Shown: positions 59,037 to 64,000 of the stretch, piece by piece
How the letters are laid out: each line of letters begins with the position of its first letter
How positions within the stretch are numbered: position 1 is the first letter of the stretch
NCBI GenBank assembly: GCA_949710005.1
Contig: OX453272.1
Span: forward strand, 42,811,157 to 42,875,156
Direction of reading: 5' to 3'
From: Ricordea florida
Taxonomy: Eukaryota; Cnidaria; Anthozoa; Corallimorpharia; Ricordeidae
DNA: 64,000 nt
Program-made: the position numbers and the translations under genes
The notes under the pieces: generated by a model
The model's input: the letters and a program-made list of their open reading frames with translations, nothing else
What the model was told of the DNA's origin: nothing
Databases searched by the model: none

Positions 59037-59340
59037 GGGACGGACCATTAGAAAAGTGATGGGAAGTGGGGGGGGGGGGGTGTTGGGAATTTTCAGCTTG
59101 CACGAATTTTCTTTTTCGCTCACTCTTTGTGCAAGATTTTTTTTTTCAGGTGAACCCCTCTGCACGAATTTTTTTACTACGTGTGAAAAAGTCACAATTG
59201 GACCTTCCTTCTGCATGAATTTTTTTTTACCCTCTTCTTTGCATGAATTTTTTTCTTGGCATTTTCCCTTGCATGAATTTTTTTGTCTTTTTTCCCCAAC
59301 CCTCCCCCCCCCCCCTTATCACTTTTCTAATGGTCCGCCC
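59037..59340. mobile_element. Harbinger-type MITE, copy 2
   Basis: Starts GGGACGGACCATTAGAAAAG and ends CTTTTCTAATGGTCCGCCC. Both flanks are TAA (59034-59036 and 59341-59343). The interior matches copy 1, including the TGCACGAATTTTTT and GCATGAATTTTTTT series and the block GTCACAATTGGACCTTCCTT. Confidence 0.82.
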
Positions 59341-59343
59341 TAA

Positions 59344-61541
59344 ATAAACATACCAGCAGCGAAAGTGAATCAGCCAGGTGAACACTAATCAAGCCAAACC
59401 GAAGAGTTAATCTGCTTAATAAAGTTAATAAAAAGTGCAGGATGCTGGAGGATCGTGAAAAATAAGCGGGAATTGGGGGATCAGGAATCCCCCCGGTATT
59501 GGAACACTAGGTATTCCTCTCCAAAGCAAAAAATAACGAATGCCATGAAAGAAGGAGAAAAGAAGAGTCCTGAGTAAGACAAAAATAAGTAAGGAGTAAT
59601 GAATGAGAGTAAAAATCTGACTTCTGTGATATTGGAAATGTTCTATGATTTTGATTTTCAATTTCTCTTTTTTTCCTCCTCCTTCAAATTTAGTCACCTC
59701 CATTCTAAATCTGACTCACAACAACTTAAACCATAACAGTTTCAAGATTTTAATATCATCCCAGGGAACATATTTACAAGGGGCACCTGCAATCAAAAAC
59801 TACTGAAGTATTCACATACAAAGGATGCTCATTCAAGGATGGTGAACAAAACAAATATTAGCTAACTAAATGGTGTACAAGAAACTCAAGTATACATCAC
59901 TACCATTTTCTTATTATAGTTTCAATCTACAAACAGAAATAAGATACAACAGTAGGGTACTTCCCAAAACAAATAGTAAACAGAATTCCTAGGGTTGCAA
60001 AGCAATCTGAGATAGAATCAAAGCTAAGCAGGGGTAAATTCAATGAGACAATGAGGCTTCTAACAGTGCAGCTATTGATATTGAGTTTGAATAACATAGT
60101 TACACTCAAAAATTACAATTATAAAAGTGTCATTGAATATTGACCCCAGATCTAGCAAATGACAATTTAAAAGATCAGATCTACAAGATCAGCCTCATCA
60201 AGTCATCTTTTCTTTTTCTATAGGGTGTGAGGAATATGACCTGTTAAACCAGATATTCACAAGTTCAATTTTTCCAGGGGTCACTTCAATAAAACTCTTA
60301 CACGTGTTCTTTACATTAGTGAAGCTATTGTTTTACAGTGTGGAAAAAATAACTACACTTGTAAATTACCCTTATAAAAGTTTTATTGAATCAGCCCTAA
60401 TAAATACAACTTCTAGCTTCAGGGTGTTGACTGAAGCACAGGAACATTCCCATCGCAGGATATTTTAATGTTTTTGTTTAAGACCCACAAAATTCCCAAA
60501 TTTGACAAATTAAGAAAAGTCCCAACCAAGTTCTTTTTAGGACTTGTCTCACTCTTCCAAATTTGGTATTCTTGTGGGTATTCTTTTAATACCCTAAAAA
60601 ATCCCAAAATAGGAATCTGGATATTCTTGCCGTGTTAAGACCCCAGGGTAGAGACAAATTTCAATGTCGAAATATAGCTCAGAGCATTCTGAGATATGAC
60701 ACAAGGCTTCGCTTTGGAAATTATGTAAAGTTTACATCTGCCAAGAATAAAGTATAGTAAAAACTCACACAGGTGTTTACCTTGTTTTAAGTGGAAAAGG
60801 AAGTGACATTCAATAAGATATTTAAGGCTTTTGCCTCTGAAATTGTTTTATCAAAGCTTGATTGCTGTGCAACAAATGGTAAGCTACCATTTCATTGGTC
60901 TGTGACCTTAACCTCTAACACATCTTGACATCACTCTAACTCAGGATGTGACTCGAATAGATTTTTGGGCAAAGGTTAATTAAAAAAATGATATGCTTAA
61001 AAGAGAGAAATGTGTCAATTAAGGGAAAACATGAATAACTTTCGACTTGGCGTCTCTTGCGGCGCGCGTAGTTCGCGCGAGCGTGATTCGTGTGTGTATT
61101 ACGTTAGACTTAGCCTCCGCCCTCTAAACGCGCGCAAAGGTAAACAAGGAAGGTTCACTGAGAGTAGCTTTGCCATTGTCACCTCACGGCAACATAGTAT
61201 AATATTTGAACCAGACTAATACAAAGACGAACAAATAAATTTCCACTCACCTTGACATACACTAGGTTTTAAATTTTTCCAAAAGTCTCAATTTTCCCAC
61301 AAATTTCTCTTACAAAGCAATTTGGAATTGTTAATTTCAGCGCATGCAATGGCCCAACACAACACAACTACCTTTTACGCGAATGATGACATTTCTTCTC
61401 CACAGGGAATTATATTTAGGTACAACCTATTAAGAAACGGTCAAAAATGCAGAACATTTTACAGGCCTAAATCTGTAAAAGGCTCAAAAATCACCGTATA
61501 GTTACTGTAAAACCGTTTCTACTTTTTAAGAAAAAACATTC
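59344..61541. other. Gene-poor region downstream of the GATA-like gene
   Basis: AT-rich sequence. The right side probably contains the 3' UTR of the minus-strand GATA-like gene. A donor-like TGTCAAG|GTGAGT on the minus strand at about 61241-61252 is the only splice-like signal noticed, with no clear frame behind it. No repeat pair or conserved protein was recognised. Confidence 0.45.
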
Positions 61542-63112
61542 TTACTCACTACAACTATATAGGTTTCCTTTGCGACCCAGGGTGATTTTGTAGGTATGAC
61601 CACAGCTTGTGCAGCAAGGCAAAGCTTTTTCTTCTTTCTTTGGAATATACCAGCAACGAACGCAGCGAATCCGATATTTTTTATATCTGATGCCACATGC
61701 GTTGCACAAATGAGTACCATCTTCTGCATCACGCCAGAGAGGGGTTTTGAAAGTTCCACACGAAGCGCATTCTTTTTCAACCTGGATTGGCGCTATTCCC
61801 AAATCGGCGTCAGAAGAACTTCTCTCGTTGAATAATGCCTCATCTGACGACTGTTGAAGCTTGAAAATGGAAGGATTTAGACCCGGCGAAGAAGCAAGTC
61901 TTCTTCTTGACGTCTTGGCTTCAAATTCTGGCAAGTTTGAGCAACGACGTTTCTTCTTTGAAGTAAAACAACAATCGATTACCAGCTGGGCTTTAGAGCG
62001 AGTTTTAAAGCCATTCTTGCCCTTCTTCAGCGTTGTTTTCATGTGAAGAGTCACGCCTTTGAAGCTGGGATCACAAGGATTTACACTTCGCACCGGTTTA
62101 AGTGGTTTTCTAGGACTCACTCGTTTGTCGGTTTGAGCAGACTTCTTTGGTGTCTTGAACAAAATCTTCTGTTGGTCGAAATCTTCAGTTGATGTTTGGC
62201 TTGACCCGGCGCTGTCGTCACTACTGGGAAAAGTGGAAAATATGTACATTTGAACGGAACAACAACCACTCCAAAGGGACGAAAGTTTGAGCGCATTATC
62301 ACTTTTCAATTTGCAAGCATATAGTCTTACGTTTCGCAAACTGCTCGTTGTCAAAGTGATTGACAACAAAATTTAATTTCAACTTTGTACACACTTTGTA
62401 CACAGCAGTCTAGGGGAAAACAAGTATCACCCTGATTTCTCACCTCGCACATGTGATTTTAAAATTTAGCGACTCCTATAATTACTAATCATTGTTAAAA
62501 AGGGGCAAACAACAAAAACATTTCTTTCTCGGGCTTTGAAATGTAAATCACACTTAGCGTATGGTTCCAATTTTGTTTCATGGTGGAAAGGGGTTGGAAA
62601 ATATTCTCACCTTATTGGCCATGGGCTTTCGATATGTTCACAAGATTCATTTTCTACACTTGAAGGTAAACAGTCGGAACGTATTTTAGGATTTGGGGTC
62701 TTTCAGTGAGACAAAACATGAAATCGGAATGAGCGGGCAAGCTTTTATAACGTAAATCTACATCTTTTTTAATTCAGAGTAGACAAAAGTCTTCTCGTCG
62801 TTGCTTTAGCAGGTCTTGGCTAAACTTAAAAGTTACCCTTGAAAATAAATAGACTGAACAAAGTATATACCTGGAAAATACAAAAGCACTGGTCGAACAG
62901 ATGTCATCATCGTGGCTTGGAGTTGTGGAGTCCGAAGAAAAGCTAGCATTCGGCTCATGGCTACGATACTTCTCCTCTTTCATCTTAGATATGGGATCAT
63001 AGGTTGCTCCACTCATGTTGGGAAAAAATCCCTCATATCTCCGAAGATCAGTTAGAGATTTAGGTACTCCATTGGAGTGGTAAATCATATGTTTTCCGAA
63101 GAAAGAAGCCAT
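61542..63112 (-). CDS. ZGLP1-like: GATA-like zinc-finger protein related to ZGLP1, two exons
   Basis: Exons 62871-63112 and 61542-62223 (minus strand) join in phase 2 across a GT-AG intron, giving 307 aa from MASFFGKHMIYHSNGVPKS. Residues 81-230 are serine- and lysine-rich with basic clusters (likely nuclear). The C-terminus has a GATA-type finger, C-x2-C-x17-C-x2-C (233-257), containing TPLWRDAEDGTHLCNACG, followed by RYKKY. A second cysteine set, CVRCW...CCTSCG (about 268-286), follows. WRDAEDGT, IRYKKY and the second cysteine pair are shared with vertebrate ZGLP1, a GATA-like germ-cell transcription factor. The role here is inferred. The stop codon region reads AGTGA|GTAAGA, a good splice donor, so an alternative 3' exon is possible. 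Confidence 0.87.
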
Positions 63113-64000
63113 ATCTCCAACCGACCTGCTGTTCGTACAAAAGATCGCACCGAAGTACAGAGCGGCGTGCGGCTCAACAAGTTTGAGTTCCGCGCCAGGC
63201 AGCTTCGAACCAATCAAATTGCAAGAATGTGGCGCGCAATCGTAGAGCGCACGGTGGCAGCTTGACAATTTCCCTCCTCTTTTTCACAAGTTTTTTAAAA
63301 ACATACTTTCATTAAAGGAACAAAACAATCTTTTTGTAAAAACTTTGTCCTCAAAAGATATTAATTTCGATTACATAAACAGAGGAATTGGGAATTTATC
63401 TTCTAGGTAGATCAAACAGCGATACTGTGGTCATACATTGCTTCGTATCTACTTGCAAAATCTACCATTGTTAGTACAGTTATGTCAACCCGAATATATT
63501 CTCATTAGACCGAAACTGCCTTTTATATTTATGCATACAACAGCTGATTACTTGGCACCACCCATATATTTAATCCCTTGCATTACTAATTAGATTTTAT
63601 GAACTATTAGATTTTTTGTCTATCAGGCTCGATCAAGAACATTCAGTTCTTATCGGATCATACCCGGCTCACATTCAAAAACACTTTCTGCCCTGATCAT
63701 CCGAACGTAAATTAACAGCATACTTTGGAAAATTAATTTACGTCACTGAGGGCGAAGCCTTGCATGCCGGTCTCACGGCAACGAACTGAAAAGCTGTTCG
63801 GGAGACAAAATGGGCTGTAAAAGGGGTAATACATTCATGTCCTATATACACCAAACATTTAGAGCATTGTAACTCTTGTGCTTTCCAAGATATCTTGCTG
63901 AAAAAAATTCATCAAGTAAGAAACAACGTGTAGAAATATAAGGTCTTTTGCTGCAAACGTTTTCGTGTAATTATCGATTGAACACTCAAACAGGTCTTCA
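63113..64000. other. Upstream region of the GATA-like gene and window edge
   Basis: 63113-63300 should hold its promoter and 5' UTR. The remainder is AT-rich. A short inverted pair (GAACGTAAATTAAC at about 63703 and TTAATTTACGTCAC at about 63733) may be a small hairpin. No gene recognised. Confidence 0.45.

Noticed and set aside
61010-61400. A small plus-strand gene upstream of the GATA-like gene 3' end
   Set aside because: Short frames only, no conserved pattern and no paired splice sites.

Overview
This 64 kb window is eukaryotic nuclear DNA from an anthozoan cnidarian, most likely a stony coral. Host genes have GT-AG introns of 0.4 to about 12 kb and AT-rich introns. Their proteins are metazoan, and the interspersed elements (tRNA-like SINE, many MITE and foldback families, BEL and Polinton elements) match the type of repeat load seen in coral genomes. 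The coral assignment is inference; the gene models below were built by hand from splice signals and reading-frame continuity.

Layout. (1) 1-22,733, minus strand: the 5' half of a NADPH oxidase (NOX) gene, six exons seen, running off the left edge. Intron 5 (between the exons at 7,785 and 48) holds a young BEL/Pao LTR retrotransposon (168-7,134). Intron 4 (7,919-19,581) holds a SINE, a DNA transposon inside that SINE, and a 10,051-bp Polinton/Maverick (9,151-19,201) inserted in the SINE's 3' tail. (2) 23,527-29,147, plus: a complete four-exon DEAD-box-type RNA helicase with a DEVD motif II and a likely mitochondrial presequence, head-to-head with NOX. (3) 31,942-41,676, minus: a complete five-exon sorting nexin SNX3. 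(4) 41,896-56,262, plus: a complete ten-exon CCDC83 orthologue, whose start lies 219 bp from that of SNX3. Its introns hold a non-LTR retrotransposon remnant and a 2.3-kb DNA element with subterminal repeat arrays. (5) 56,263-61,541: gene-poor, with Harbinger-type MITEs, a PIF/Harbinger transposase remnant and a reverse-transcriptase remnant. (6) 61,542-63,112, minus: a two-exon GATA-like zinc-finger gene related to ZGLP1.

The Polinton is the most distinctive feature. It has near-identical ~0.23-0.24 kb inverted repeats and a 5-bp target duplication. It keeps the integrase, packaging ATPase, major capsid and penton genes plus six accessory genes. PolB is cut down to its N-terminal region by an internal deletion that joins it to the integrase 3' end, and no maturation protease was found. 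The capsid gene has two frameshifts, the penton gene an in-frame TGA, and the PolB remnant a homopolymer frameshift. Many of its genes share a TATATA-like element only 2-25 nt from the start codon, including two divergent gene pairs separated by 24 and 33 bp. The combination of intact ends and damaged genes suggests movement in trans by a relative.

How the host genes relate: the four leading genes are arranged as two divergent pairs (NOX/helicase and SNX3/CCDC83), with helicase and SNX3 convergent. No operon-like logic applies. The listed functions are family-based: superoxide production, organellar RNA remodelling, endosomal retrieval, cilium/sperm-associated coiled coil, and germline-type transcription factor.
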